Positions 21,123 to 33,301 of a stretch of DNA of 64,000 bases are shown here, in pieces. The notes under the pieces are model-generated. The model had not been told where the DNA came from. It did not search any database and was given only the letters and a program-made list of their open reading frames with translations. Every line of letters begins with the position of its first letter. Positions within the stretch are counted from its first letter, which is position 1. The translations under genes were made by a program, and so were the position numbers. Source of the stretch: Alternaria dauci (taxonomy: Eukaryota; Ascomycota; Dothideomycetes; Pleosporales; Pleosporaceae); the NCBI RefSeq assembly GCF_042100115.1, contig NC_091274.1:3100001-3164000 (forward strand), in the 5' to 3' direction.

Positions 21123-22568
21123 TCATTCGATCACATGCTGCCATCGAAGATAGTGCCACGGAGGTAGCGGCGCCTCAGTTTCAAAACCGCGCGGCTCGTG
21201 TGTCGGCCATCCCCATTCCCACTGTTCCACAGTCCACCCTTTACGCTCTTGCAGCATTTGCTCAACGTCGTACGGTCCGCAGAGGGGAAAGTTGGTCCTG
21301 ATGAGAGCGCTGTGCATTGAAATAGCGGAAACGGCTTCTGGGAGCCCTTCGTACATGAAGCCGGTTGTACAAAGCCGCCGAGCGACCCAGGAAGGTTGTG
21401 GCAAGAGTCTACGAGCGTAGCAGGCGTCGAGGGCGGTCTGATAGGCAACATCGCGCTGGACAACCCGGAATGCAGCCGCCGTTTTTTCTGGCAATGGTTC
21501 GCCATCAAGGACGAGGGTGAAGGAACCATCCGGCATGCCTAGTGAGGGGAGGATACTGGCCTCCATGATCCATGCACCCAATCCTTTAGTGAGGAAATAA
21601 GCGTCACAGCCTTGAACTTCCATAAGCCCTCTATCAATGTAGTCTCGGTCACCACGAAGATGAGCGCCTAGACCAAACTTGGACATGGGGAATCCAGTTC
21701 TCCAAAGACTAACGACGCGCTCAACTTTTAGTTGCGGGTGATCCTGACAGATCTCGATAAATCCTCTACCGTGGCTCTCGAGAAACGCGATAGATTCACG
21801 GTCCTCGATGAGCGCAATCTTCCGGATGTCGTCGCGTGTAGCCTTGGGTAAAGAGTGCAGCCACCGCAGAGCTACCGAAGCCGCAGAGTAAGTGTATTTC
21901 ACGTTCCAATAACGGTCGAGATCTATCACAAACACCTTGAGTTTCGCAAGCTCCTCGGCATCCAGGAATTGCCAGGGCCTTGGCCTTGCTTCGTGCATAG
22001 TGAGTGCGTCATCACCCCCAAACCAACGAACCGATGAACCTCGTGTTTTGGACTGCCTGATAAATTCGGGTTCTTGCGAAATCAAGCTGAAAGTGAAGTC
22101 CACGAAATCACGCCACATGGATGGTGGTTCACCTATGTGACACAACCCGTTGTGGGGGACAATTTTCCCTTCCGACATCCAATGATCTACTACAGGCGCG
22201 AACCGTGGATATAGGGACTTTGCCATCTGTGCCTGCTCTTGGCTGAGAATCTGGAAAGCCACACAGTTGACGAGTTCTTCTTTTTTGAAGTATATGTCCT
22301 TATTGATGAAATGAAGCAGACAAGCATGCTTCTGTGTCGCATCTAAGTGGAATGTCGCGAATCGGAGTGTGTTTATCCGCAAAGCAAGGCCATGTGTTTC
22401 GGCAGCGATTTGATGGCAAGTAAGTACCAGGGACAGGTCGATTGGTTGGCTGTTTGCTTGTCGAAACTTGTTCGTAACGAAATCTTAGCAGAAGCCTTCC
22501 TCAGCGCGAAAGTAGTACTCGTAGATGACATTGCGTAGCTCCCGCGGTAACTGGAGAAGCCTCGACAT
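21123..22568 (-). pseudogene. LPRELR-type fungal protein with one internal stop
   Basis: The frame from the ATG at 22568 begins MSRLLQLPRELRNVIYEYYF, a common start of a large fungal family with an F-box-like N-terminus. A TAA at 22487-22485 (codon 28, in GFC-stop-DFV, where relatives of this type carry Tyr) interrupts it. The frame is then open for about 450 codons to 21123 (ending WQHVIE). No GT-AG pair removes the stop while keeping the frame. Either the gene is freshly inactivated or the product starts at a downstream Met (for example 22382) and lacks the F-box-like motif. The function of the family is unknown. Confidence 0.6.
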
Positions 22569-23809
22569 GATTGGGGTTGAGCGGGGAGATGAGTTGCCAG
22601 GAATTTGCTTCGGTGACTGTTTCGCCGGTTAGCTGTACAACGCCGCTAAAGGCGCCAGCATACGCTACTTACGATCTCCGAGGCGTGCCGAACCGTCGCG
22701 GATGTGTGGTGTATGAAAACAAGATTTTCACGGCATTCGATATTTTTTTTCTTTTTGGGGAAAGATGGAGCAGCACCTAAAGACGCATGGGTGGCTGTAT
22801 TATATATGCGGGGGCCGCGGCCATGAAAATTATCTGGCAGAGCTTGTTTGGTCGTACCAAGCTTATTCGTGGTTCGGCCGGTTCGGCCTCCATGGTAAAG
22901 CTCGCTAAGGCGAGCGAGTGCCTCCACAAAACGTGTTGCACAACCAACGAGAGTTTAAAGTCGCTTTTTCGGTCTCCTGGGAGGCCTATTGTATCGCGAT
23001 AATTATTGGGTTGCACAACCAACGACAAGTTTTTGAGTCCACCCTACTCATCTACTCGTACGTTTAGAGCGCACATGAGCGTAATTGAGATTTTGGTGGT
23101 ACAGCAGGAGACCACGAGGTACGCACTTGAAGTTGAACGACCATTATATAATTGCAGCGAGCATCCTTTTGCTTGCGAGTCCTCTCATTTGAGAGAACCT
23201 GCTTGTTTAGAAGGTTGAAAATTCTGGAAGTTGTGATTGGCTCAAGCTGATGCGTCATCGCAGTACCATAGTCATAGTTATACAATCGACCGTTCTCTAA
23301 AGCTTTACCTAAAAATTATCGCTATACAGTAGACCTCCACCGAGACTGAAAAGCAAACTCTGCACTCTTGCAGTACCATATATGAAGTGGATGAAGTAGA
23401 TGTATGATTGCAGCGCGCGCTGCATGTACGAGGAAGAGCACAACGGTGCCGACCTCGCTCATCTGCGACAACGACCCGCGCACGCGAGCTGGCGAAGACG
23501 TCAAGTTAAGCGTTCTGCGAAGAATGCATCTGTCGACCTATAGGGCTAGTGCTGACTGACAAATGTTCTTTTTACTTTCATTTCCATCTAAACTTCGATT
23601 TACCTTCATCTGATATCGTCTCACCTCAATACAGTCACAATAGCTTCAGCCCACACTTCTGCAATGCAACATTAATCACAAAACCTTACACACTCGCCAT
23701 ATCTTCATCATCATCTCATTGAACTAATCTTATAACCGCGCTATCCACATCAATCCCCTACATCCATACCAACCCCACGCACCACTCTAACAACCTAAGA
23801 CGAAACCAC
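22569..23809. other. Intergenic with short repeats, no gene seen
   Basis: About 1.2 kb without a credible ORF. A 16-base direct repeat, GTTGCACAACCAACGA, occurs at 22935-22950 and 23010-23025. A small palindrome (CTCGC-TTAGC-type arms) lies at about 22900-22920. Both may be remains of a small repeat element. The last 200 bases are pyrimidine-rich and form the 3' flank of the alpha-glucosidase gene. Confidence 0.45.
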
Positions 23810-26683
23810 CTACGCCAACCCCCTCCTCGGCGCCCTCACCTTATAACCACCCTGCGCCTTGAAATCATACTCAAACGAGCCATTCAGCGCGACCGGCCCA
23901 TCGACACTCAATCCCTCACCCAACACCTCAATCTTCTGCACCACAACCTCCGTCTCATACCCAAACTCACCACACATCTCAAACTTGCCATTATCATACG
24001 AAAACGTAATCATCGACACACCCTCCTGCTCAACACTATCTCCATCATCGAGGTAAAGTGTTCCTTCAGCCTGGTTCGTCGCATTCGGCGCGACCCACAG
24101 CACAAAGTCCTTCTTCCTCAACTCGGTCGTCGTATTCGCAGACTCAGCGCGGAGCGGGAGGATAGACCCGCCACGGACGTGCAACGGGATGGTATCGAAG
24201 CCGACGTCAGTAAGGTTGATCATGGATCCAGTGCCCTGGATACGTTCTCCGGTCCAGTAATCGTAAAAGACGTCGTGCGGCAAGTAAATAGATACAGATG
24301 TGGAGTTTTCTTCGAGCACGGGGGACACGAGGAGCGAGTCGCCGTAGAAGAATTGGTGCTCGATGGCGAACGTGGCGGCGTCGGTGGGGTAATGGAACCA
24401 CAAGGGGTTCAGACTGGGTACACCGGTGGTCGTCTGGCGGTGGAACGCAGTGTAAAAGTAATCGAGGAGACGGTAGCGCACTGCGATGGCGTTCCTGGCG
24501 GCAGCGGCGGTCAACGGCCAGCGGTAGTATTCCTGGTCGATGGACGTGTCGCCCGCGTGGTTGCGCATGAATGGGTAAAAAGCACCGAGTGTGGTCCAGC
24601 GCGCGCACAGCGTCTCCGTCGTGTTACCGGCGAAACCGCAGATATCCGGGCCGACCATAGGGATCTGGAAGATGGTGTTGAAGTTTAGGATGCCAGCGAT
24701 GGAGAAGCGGTATTGCTCCCAGTCTGAGACGTTGTCACCGAGCCATTTGCCTAGGTACGTGCCGAGGCCGACGAACTGGGTATTGTGTTAGCTGGTGAGC
24801 GTGTGAAGATGGTGTGGTGGGACTTACGGTGGAGCGGGTGATGATGAAGGGACGGCGCGAGGGACGGCGGATGAGCATGCTCTTGTGCGAAGCAATGGAC
24901 ATCATGGAGCCCCAGAAGTTGTGCGTGTCGTAGTGGTACGTTCCGTCATAGTTCTGGATATCGGTATCGAGCGTCTTGTTGCTGATGGATCCAGCAGCGT
25001 TGGCAATCTGGTACTCGGGGTTAATCAGGTCGCGGCCAGGAAGACCGGGGTGCGCAGCAAGGTCCTCGGTGTTGTTGGAAGCTTGACGCTTGACGATGGC
25101 GCGCTTGCTAGGGTGAGCGATTGATCGGCGGACCGCGCTAGAGTTGGCCTCAGGCTGGAAGTCTTCCGGGAACCCAGGAATTTGACGGCCGTCAGCGGAA
25201 GTGCGGACTGGCGGTGGCTTGGGTGGGTTCTTGGATTCCTCAGAGTAGGCCCTGGGGTCAGGGCACGGGTACGGGCAGAAGTTTGCAGGCTCGTTCATGT
25301 CGTTCCAGAGACCGTCAATGTCGACGCCGGTTGCGGGGTCGAAGAATGAAGCAAACTGGCCGTCCCAGTACTCCTGGGTGTTGGGGTGGAACCAGTCGGG
25401 GAAGACGGTAGGACCAGGCCAGACAGCACCTTCGAAGAAAGTGCCGTTGGCGCGCTTTTGGAACACCTCCAGCTCAGCTCCGGCGTTGTAGCCCTCGTAG
25501 TCACCGCTCCAGACGGCAGAGTTGACCATCATGATGTAGTGCTGCTGGTGCGAGTGGATGTAGTCAACAAGTTGGCGGACAAGGTCAAGAGGGTAACGCT
25601 CCGGATCCAGGGTAAACAGACGGCGGAGCTCCATATAGTCGATATCCGTCCACATGGTCTGAAAACGTTAGCGAAAATGCAAGATCATATTCGATGATAT
25701 AGAACTCACCTCGAGAGGAATGTCGGCAATAGAGTAGTTGGCAACAACCTCGGCAACTTGCCAGACATCGCGGTAACCGTACTTGCACTGATGAGAGCCA
25801 AAGCCCCAGTACGGCATCATGGCGGGAAGGCCAGAGAGAGCAGAGTACTGGGTTGCAACCTCCTTCGGACCAGGACCAGCAAGGAAGTAAAAATCGAGAA
25901 TACCACCAAGAGTGTTGTACTCGAGGTACTGACCCTCGGAGTCGTCAATCTTGATATCCATGCCTTCGGAGCTGGCCAAGAAGACACCGTGCGTGCCGTT
26001 TTCGCCGCGGTGATCAAAGTAGATGGGGTGAGCTCCGTAAAGGTTGGACCCTGTCGGGGTACCGTAGGCATCCCTGTTCCAGAGAGTACGGGTGTAGTTG
26101 GTGGTGTTGAGGTGGAATGCATCTGTCGACTCACCAAGACCGTACAGGTTAGGAGAAGGAGGCAGAGCGGTCCTCAGACGGAGGAACTGCGACTCAAAGA
26201 CAAGAGACGCAGCCGACGTATCGAAGAGGGTCTCGTTAGTCTCTCTACGCTTGACGGCGAACGAAAAAGGGCTGTCGGTCCAGGTGAATGCCAAAGCGGA
26301 GTCTCCTGGGCTGACGCAGTCGTCGTCGGAGGGACGCGGCCAGACGGACTCTTGGATCTGGAAGACTTGTTCGGCGGCGTCAAAGATCTTGACATGAAGT
26401 CGGTCGGCTGTGAGATATTAGCAGGAGCTGATGATTAGCGAAAGACGTGCAACGTACCAGTCTGGTACTCGACTTCCAACTTCAGGTGGGTCAAGTCCTC
26501 GCCGTAGACATTGCAAGCGGCGCCTGCGAGGCTGAGGTCTGCGGTAACCCTGGAGCCATCGTCTTTAAGATTGCTGGCGGTATATCCCGGGCATCCCTCA
26601 AGCGACGAGCTCTGTCGTTGAACCAGCGAACCCGCAAGTGCAGGTACCGCCGTCCCAAGAGCTAGGAGTCCTTTGGTGATCAT
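23810..26683 (-). CDS. Secreted GH31 alpha-glucosidase
   Basis: Four exons, 26683-26458, 26407-25710, 25658-24828 and 24775-23810, give 906 residues; the three introns are 50-52 nt with GT-AG ends. Residues 1-20 are a signal peptide ([18 protein letters not shown]). The GH31 catalytic region has the nucleophile in [12 protein letters not shown] (Asp428) and the probable acid/base in VGPDICGF (Asp629). Upstream are YGLGES and [10 protein letters not shown], downstream [10 protein letters not shown]. The enzyme releases glucose from the non-reducing end of maltose, maltodextrins and starch outside the cell. A Pro-rich insertion after residue 440 (FCPYPCPDP...) is usual in fungal members. A minus-strand TATAAG lies 70 bases upstream. 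Confidence 0.93.
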
Positions 26684-26752
26684 GGTGCCTGATGGAATTG
26701 ATGAAGCCAGGACCTTGGTAGGATGCTGATCCGTCGAGGGCGCGACACGCTT

Positions 26753-26758
26753 CTTATA
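26753..26758 (-). promoter_or_regulatory. TATA-like box of the alpha-glucosidase gene
   Basis: TATAAG on the minus strand, 70 bases before the start codon at 26683. Position and orientation suit a core promoter. Confidence 0.45.
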
Positions 26759-27592
26759 CAGCAACCTGTGCAGCCCGTGTGTACTAGTCTGGCGCGCTAC
26801 AAGAACAAAGTATGCATCGTGATTTCGGTTCAGAGTTACCGTTTACATGGCTAGAGTAGGCGATTATGCACCCAAGACGCGCTCCCCCGCAGTACCGTCA
26901 TCGACGAGGTCGCTTCTGCATGGCTTGGCAACGATGCGAGAGCCAAACATGGAGCTAGGCGAGGTCATTAGTTGCGTAGAGCGAGGCTACGAGTGCTTGT
27001 TTACCCGGAGACCTTCCGGTTTGGGAGCGTGGATGGTACGAGGCGAGGGAATCCGGGGTAGAGGATCAGGTTTGTGTAGTCGGGTGTGAAGCGCGATGCA
27101 AGCGCGTGGGCGTTGATTTGCTGGATGTCGGGAGTGCGAGATGCCGGCCCGACATGGTGAGCCGACGCGCCCTCAGCTTCCGCGCCAAGACGACGGCTGG
27201 AGATGCAGACTGGAGTTTGGAGAAATTGATGAGTGGCTGGAGCTAGACTTCAGGGCTTGGAGAAAGTCATGTAGCTTGCACAGTTGGAGAGTTGCCGCTT
27301 CTAGAATCATGCTTGCCGGCACGAATATACCTATAGACTGGGCCGATGCATGCAGTAACGGGTTCTGGGATGTTGCCTCGAACGAAAGAAACTACAGAGG
27401 AAAGACAGGATGTTGCATTCCAGCCCTATGAGAAGACGGATAGACTCTTCGGGATGGGCAATAGAGCTTCTTGGTCTCACCAGAGCATCAACGTAGACGC
27501 GCACGGTCCAGAGCACTAGCGCGCCTCCAATCCCAAGGCCGAAAAGTTGACCAACGCGACAGCATCCACCACCACGACGCCAATCCGCCACG
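26759..27592. promoter_or_regulatory. Intergenic between divergent alpha-glucosidase and PRP19
   Basis: Over 800 bases between two divergent starts, with no credible gene. It likely contains both promoters. Confidence 0.4.
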
Positions 27593-29067
27593 ATGCTCTG
27601 CGCAATCTCTGGCGAAGCTCCCCGCGAACCCGTTGCCTCGCGCAAGTCGGGCAATGTCTTTGAGAAGCGCCTCATCGAAGCACACATCGCCGAACACCAC
27701 ACGGACCCCGTCACGGGCGAGGATCTCGCGACCGAGGACCTCATCGAGCTCAAGTCGCCCAATGTGGTGACGCCGCGCGCGCCCAACTTCACGTCGATCC
27801 CCGCCATGCTGAGTGCCTTCCAGAACGAGTGGGATGCGCTGGTGCTCGAGACGCACACGCTCAAGCAGCACCTGGCGCAGACGCGGCAGGAGCTGAGCAC
27901 TGCGCTGTACCAGAACGACGCGGCGACGAGAGTAATCGCGCGGATATCAAAAGAGCGGGACGAGGCGCGCGAGGCACTGTCCAATGTCACCATTAGCGGA
28001 GGCGGCCAGGGCGACGCGATGCAGGTCGATGACCAGGGCCTGCCTGAGCAGCTGGTAGCCCTTGTGGATGAGACACAGCAAGAGTGAGTGCCTCCAAACC
28101 TACCCATATCTACGCTGCTTGCGACATCAACTAACAACACAGGCTCTTCGCCACCCGGCGAAAGCGACCTGTACCCGCCGACTGGACCTCTGGAGACGCC
28201 ATTGCCAACTACGACATTGCCAAGACGACGGAACCGCTATACCCAGGCAGCAGCAAGATTGCCGTCAACGAGGCGCAGAATGTGCTGGTCGGGGGCGCAG
28301 ATGGCACCACGGGCGTCTACTCGCTGACGCAGGCCAAGGTGCTCGAGACATTCAATGCAGGCAGCGCAGTCACGTCGGTGGCATGGTGGGGAGAGCGCGC
28401 CCTCGTTGGCACATCGGCAGGCACAGTCAAGGTATTCTCCACCGGCGACGACGTTGCGCAAATAGGATCCCACGCCGGCGCCGTCACGTCCATGTCGCTC
28501 CACCCCAGCGGCAAGATGCTCGCCACCGCCGGCGCCGACAAGCGCTACGCCATCCACGAACTCACAACCTTCAAGACGGTCTCGCAAGTCTATGTCGAAG
28601 CCGAAATCACATGCGTTGCGTTCCACGTCGACGGCATGCTCTTCTTCGTTGGCAGCTCCGACGGCAACATCCGCATCTACGACATCAAGACGGGCACGCA
28701 AATGGCCGAGCTCGCCACGTCGGCGCCCGTCGTCGATCTCAAGTTTTCTGAAAACGGAACGTGGTTCGCCGTCGTGCAGGAAAACTCGTCGAGCGTCGCC
28801 ATCTGGGACATTCGGAAGCAGGCTGCAATCCACACGCTCGAGTCTGGCAGCCCGGTCAAGAGCGTGAGCTGGGACTACACTGGCCAGTTCTTGGCGATTG
28901 GTGGCATTGGCAGCGTCTCGGTGCAGCAGTACACCAAGGCGACCAAGAGCTGGGCCGAGCTGGTCAGGAAGGCGACGCCGGCAAAGGATGTCGCTTGGGG
29001 TGGCAAGGCCGAGAATGTTGTTGCGCTGACTGCCGAGGGCGGTTTGGCAGTGCTCACGGCGCCTTAG
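27593..29067 (+). CDS. PRP19: Pre-mRNA-processing factor 19 (U-box E3 ligase)
   Basis: Exons 27593-28083 and 28143-29067 encode 471 residues; the intron 28084-28142 has GTGAGT, a CTAAC branch and CAG. Residues 1-60 form the U-box (MLCAISGEAPREPVASRKSG...HHTDPVTGEDL). Next come the tetramerising helical region (FQNEWDALVLETHTLKQHL) and, in exon 2, seven-bladed WD40 repeats (for example VFSTGDDVAQIGSHAGAVTS and VAIWDIRKQAAIHTL). Prp19 is the core of the NineTeen complex, which activates the spliceosome by ubiquitylation in the nucleus. Length and domain order match the family. Confidence 0.95.
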
Positions 29068-29697
29068 ACGGGGGATGTGTTTGAAGCTATACTCCAACAC
29101 TTGGATAGTGTTTTGTTGGCGGGACCTTGAGCGACTACCTCCAAGGTGTCCCATAATGTGTAAGACTTTAAAAAGGGCACGGGGTTTGGCGGGCTGGAGG
29201 AGATGGCCAAGCTATGCACCTGCATTCGGGGATGCTGCTAGAGCATGATGAGCGACATGGCGCAAACTGGATTGTAGCATTACTGTAGACGACAGGAAAA
29301 TTGGACTGTCTCTGAGACGATTAACAGCAATCTGAATATCATGGTGCCACATGCTGAAAAACACTACGTCACGATCCGTCTCGCACGCGCACGCAGGGCA
29401 ATTGCATTGGCGTCGGGAGTGGTGAGGTCGCAGAAGATGGAAGAAGACTGTCGAACATTGTTTAGTGACTGATTTGCGAGGGTCTGTTGGTGAGGTGAAC
29501 GGTTTGACAGGTTTGACATTGTTGGGTTTGTCATGTTGCACAGAGGGATGTTGCAGCGCCACGAGTTTCGCCGAAGTCAGCAGCAGACGGGCCCAACCTT
29601 CTCTCAACCTCAGCGCAGTGCTGTTTGTTCCTTATTGCCCACTCCACCCACCCACCACACACCGCACACATCCAACACAGTCCCGTGACCTTCCGGT
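29068..29697. other. Intergenic, no gene seen
   Basis: 3' flank of PRP19 followed by the pyrimidine-rich upstream region of the RING gene. A 131-codon minus-strand ORF here lacks coding character. Confidence 0.4.
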
Positions 29698-31427
29698 ATG
29701 GACGAGGAAAGACTGCCGTTTGGGTACACGCACAGACAACAGAAGGTGAGTGGCCGTGTCGTTGGCAAAGTAAAGGGAGCAGAGAACAGGGCGCTGATTA
29801 GGGGACCTGTCTCGTATTGTAGCGCTCACATGCCCAAATGGACCACGACGACGCTTCTGCCGACCCGGCCTGGAGATATGAAGCTTTTCGCGGCGGTACA
29901 AACAATAACGACAACGACCGCGAAGCTCCATCACCACCACCACGACCGACGTACCACTACCACACCCGCACGCCCCACGCTATCGACGACGCCCAAGACG
30001 ACAGACAGAGTCCTGTGAACGAAAACTACGATCCTCTTTCCCGCTACTTCATCGGCCGCCGCTCATCACCGAGCTTCGAGTCGGCGCTGCGAGCGCATGC
30101 CCGGCCGCCGCTTGAACGCGCGGATCCAAGCGCCAGCGCCACACATTCACATACCGCCGGCTTACACGTACCACGAGCCGAGCCCATGGCATCGCCAGCA
30201 ACACGCCGGTTCGCGGGCGACGGGTTCGATTACAGACGCCCTGCTGGGTCGGCATGGGAGGTGGACACGCCGGTGGACTTGACAGGGGACGATGGGGATG
30301 ACGGGGAAGAGGACGCAGGCGTGGTTGTGCATATGAACCAGAGCCGGAGCCAGGAAGAGAATGTGATTGATCTTACGGATGATGATGCGAGGTTCGATGG
30401 GCTAGCGGGGGGGCAGGAGGGGGACGGCGAGACGGTAGAGGTGCGTGGCCAGCGTGTGCGGCGCCATGCGCCTCGGTTGCCACGTGGGATGGATATCATC
30501 ATCGACCTGGACAATGGCGACGAGGAATGGGATGTTGATGTTGCGATATCACCAGCACCAGCCGAACCAGGACAAGACCCGGGGTCTCCAGAGATTGAGT
30601 TTATCTCCTCACGCACGATACCAGGTGGCCGTCGTACCCAAGGTCCTCCCGCCGCCGCCAACAATCCCAACAACGCCAACGTCGACGATGACGACGACGA
30701 AGAAGTAGAATTCCTCCATGCAAACGCCCTCCCAGAACACGAACAGCGCCGCCGCCAAGCGACTGAGCAAATGGACAACGTGCTCGATCTCTTTGGCACA
30801 CTAACCGGCCGGTTCACGCACCTCCGCGCCCAAGTCGAGCGCTTCCACGACCAGATCAACCGCACCCGCACGCAATTCGGCGGCGTCCAGAACCACCAAG
30901 ACGAACCTATTGCACCGGCGCGCAGCGCATCGCGTGGCCGGGCGCCGCATATACGCGTTGGTGTGGGCGCGTTCATGGCGCCGGTTATGGATTTTGAAAT
31001 GGTGGGGTTTGAGATTGGGGGTGTGAGGGGTGTAGAAAGGGAGCGGGAAGCAAGACCGACGTATGAGAAGCCCGAGGAGGCGCCGGAGGGGTTCACGAGG
31101 AGTCCGGTGGAGGATGGGGAGGCGCTGGTTTGTCCGAATTGTGAGGAGGAGTTGTGTGTGGGTGGGGATGAGGTGAAGAGGCAGGTGTGGATTGTGAAGG
31201 GGTGTGGACATGTAAGTTTTGAGACAGGTATGGTGAAGCGGGGATGTGATACTGATTGGTGACAGGTTTATTGTGGTGAGTGTACGACGAATCGGTCGGC
31301 GAAGAGGAGTGCGAAAGGGAAAGAGAGGGAGAGGCCGGCGAGTACAAATCCGTTTCGGGTTTGTGTCGTGGAGGGGTGTGAGAGGAATGTGGCGCATAAG
31401 AAGAGTATGATTCAAGTGTTTTTATAA
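29698..31427 (+). CDS. RING-finger protein with SUMO-interacting motifs, candidate STUbL
   Basis: Three exons, 29698-29745, 29823-31211 and 31266-31427, about 532 residues. The first short exon is joined by a GTGAGT...TAG intron that keeps the frame. The acidic N-terminal half carries two SUMO-interacting-like motifs (PVDLTGDD and ENVIDLTDDD) and a third candidate (MDIIIDLDNGDEEW). A helical segment follows (EQMDNVLDLFGTLTGRF). The C-terminus is a RING split by the last intron: CPNCEEELC in exon 2, then GCGH|VYCGEC and CVVEGCERNV. SIMs plus a C-terminal RING is the plan of SUMO-targeted ubiquitin ligases (Slx8/Rfp1), which act on sumoylated nuclear proteins. That role is inferred from layout only. 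Confidence 0.78.
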
Positions 31428-32321
31428 AGGGCAGTCATGGAAGCTTTTGCAAGAGGTGGATACTTTTGCTTTGCGAGAACTTATATCTTTCATCTCTTTT
31501 TTTTTCTTTGGGGCTTAGTGTATGAGTCGGAGGAGGGAGGAGGGGGGTTTTGTCGATACCCTTGCGTGCTTTGTCATCTTCTTTCTTATATTCTATCTAC
31601 TTGTATCTGGTAGCATTTGCATGGCATGGTATGGCGCTTTTATTTTCTTTTCTTTCTCTTTTGGTCTCTGGATAGGCGTTTGCTTTCTTCGAGCATGCGT
31701 ATTGACTGCAATGAATAGCATGAGCAGGGCGAGAGTTGAACAGTGAGAGTTTAGTTGGTGCACAATGAATGATGCGAATATGTGACTTGGTGGCTCGCGT
31801 GAGCTTTGGAGTGCGCTGGGTGGGAAGTGGGAGGGTGTCTTGCTTCATGGCTGTTCTTTTGTAGTGCAGTGTGGGTGAGTATGGTCACCGTATATCTAGC
31901 ACTTCCCCCAGCTTGAGGTGTGTAGGAAGCATACTTGCATTGCACCCGTTCTACCAAGTCATCCGACCGTTTTGTTGTTAACTGCCAAGTCGCAACACTC
32001 CTACACTGCGTTACGATTGCCATGACAGTCTTGGGAGGAGTAAATTCAGAAACGTTCGACATCTACAGCTTACGTAATTCACAAAAAAGATTGACGTATG
32101 ATGATCTCATACCACATGGCACATGCCGGCATCTGCCGTGCCAAGACATCAGGGTCTGTCTCTCAGGTACGCGAGCCGAGGCCCTGCACGAGAAATGCCA
32201 GCTTGCACGGCCGGCCATCTTCACGCCTTAGGCACATACACTTACCACCATCGACTCTTCACAGCCCACCCGCCCGCCTCTTCGACTCCCACTCAGCACA
32301 ATTGTCTCCGCAGACCAAACC
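31428..32321. other. Intergenic, no gene seen
   Basis: About 0.9 kb between two plus-strand genes. The first part is T-rich (a 3' flank, with a poly-T run near 31495-31505). The last 80 bases are a C/A-rich leader before PHS1. Confidence 0.4.
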
Positions 32322-33156
32322 ATGTCCGCCAAATCCACAACAACAACGCGCAAAGCCGCTGCGCCCAACGACCAGCGACCCGCCAAACAGTCTGGCGCAA
32401 AGAACGCATACCTGCTCGCCTACAACGCCGTGTCTGCAGCACTCTGGGCAGGCGTGCTGTACCAGACGGTATCCATCGGCGCCCACGAAGTTGTAAACGC
32501 ACAAAAGGCCGGCGCCTTCTTTGGCCGCGCCGACTGGTTCACGGCGACGAGGCGGGGTCTGGGCAGCGGGAAGGTGTATGATGGGCTTGAGGGGTATACG
32601 AGGAGTGTGCAGACGGTGGCTGGGTTGGAGGTTTTGCATAGTCTTGTTGGTATGTCTTGACTACTCTCTCTTGTTGTACAACGATGAAAGGGGGATGATG
32701 AGCTGACAGTTGTGACACATAGGTATCGTGCGCGCACCCCTTTTGACGACCCTGATGCAAGTCGCTTCTCGCTTCCTGCTCGTGCACCTCATCGCCTCGC
32801 CCCCGGCGTTCCCGTTGTCTACACGGCATTCCCCTGCGTACGCGACTATGCTGCTTGCATGGAGCGTGACGGAAGTAATCCGCTACTCTTACTTTGTCTT
32901 TTCGCTATCCGGCCTTGGTGTCCCAAAGCTGTGGACGTGGTTGCGCTATAACACCTTTTTGGTCCTGTATCCGCTCGGCATTGCGAGTGAGTGCTGGTTG
33001 GTGTATAGTGCTATTCCGTTGGCGAAAGAGAGGAACGAGGGGTTTGCGTATGCGCTTTGGGGGATACTGGCGGTGTATGTGCCGGGGTCGTATGTGCTGT
33101 TTAGTCATATGTTGGCGCAGAGGAGGAAGATTGCGAGGCAGAATAAGAGGGTGTGA
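32322..33156 (+). CDS. PHS1: Very-long-chain 3-hydroxyacyl-CoA dehydratase
   Basis: Exons 32322-32649 and 32723-33156 encode 253 residues; the intron 32650-32722 has GTATGT...TAG. The protein has several membrane segments (AYLLAYNAVSAALWAGVLY, a TEVIRYSYFVF helix, and a C-terminal span). The active-site pair is visible as Tyr192 and Glu199 in LYPLGIASE, at the seven-residue spacing of Phs1/HACD proteins. In the ER membrane it dehydrates 3-hydroxyacyl-CoA, the third step of very-long-chain fatty acid elongation needed for sphingolipids. The N-terminus is Lys/Ala/Thr-rich and variable, as in relatives. Confidence 0.93.
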
Positions 33157-33301
33157 GGGGTGATGGGTGAGTGAAGTGGGCTGATGTGAAATGGGAGGTG
33201 TGGGAAATGTGTAGGATGCCGTCGTATGTATGATTCTAGAAAACAATAAACATCTGAAGCGGTGTATTTTTGATCGATACAGATAACCTTTGCACACCCA
33301 C

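Noticed and set aside
28237..29154. 305-codon minus-strand ORF
   Set aside because: It is the antisense shadow of the WD40 exon of PRP19, has no domain and is explained by GC-rich codon use.
30230..31096. 288-codon minus-strand ORF
   Set aside because: Antisense to the RING gene; Ser/Arg-rich low complexity typical of a reverse-frame shadow.
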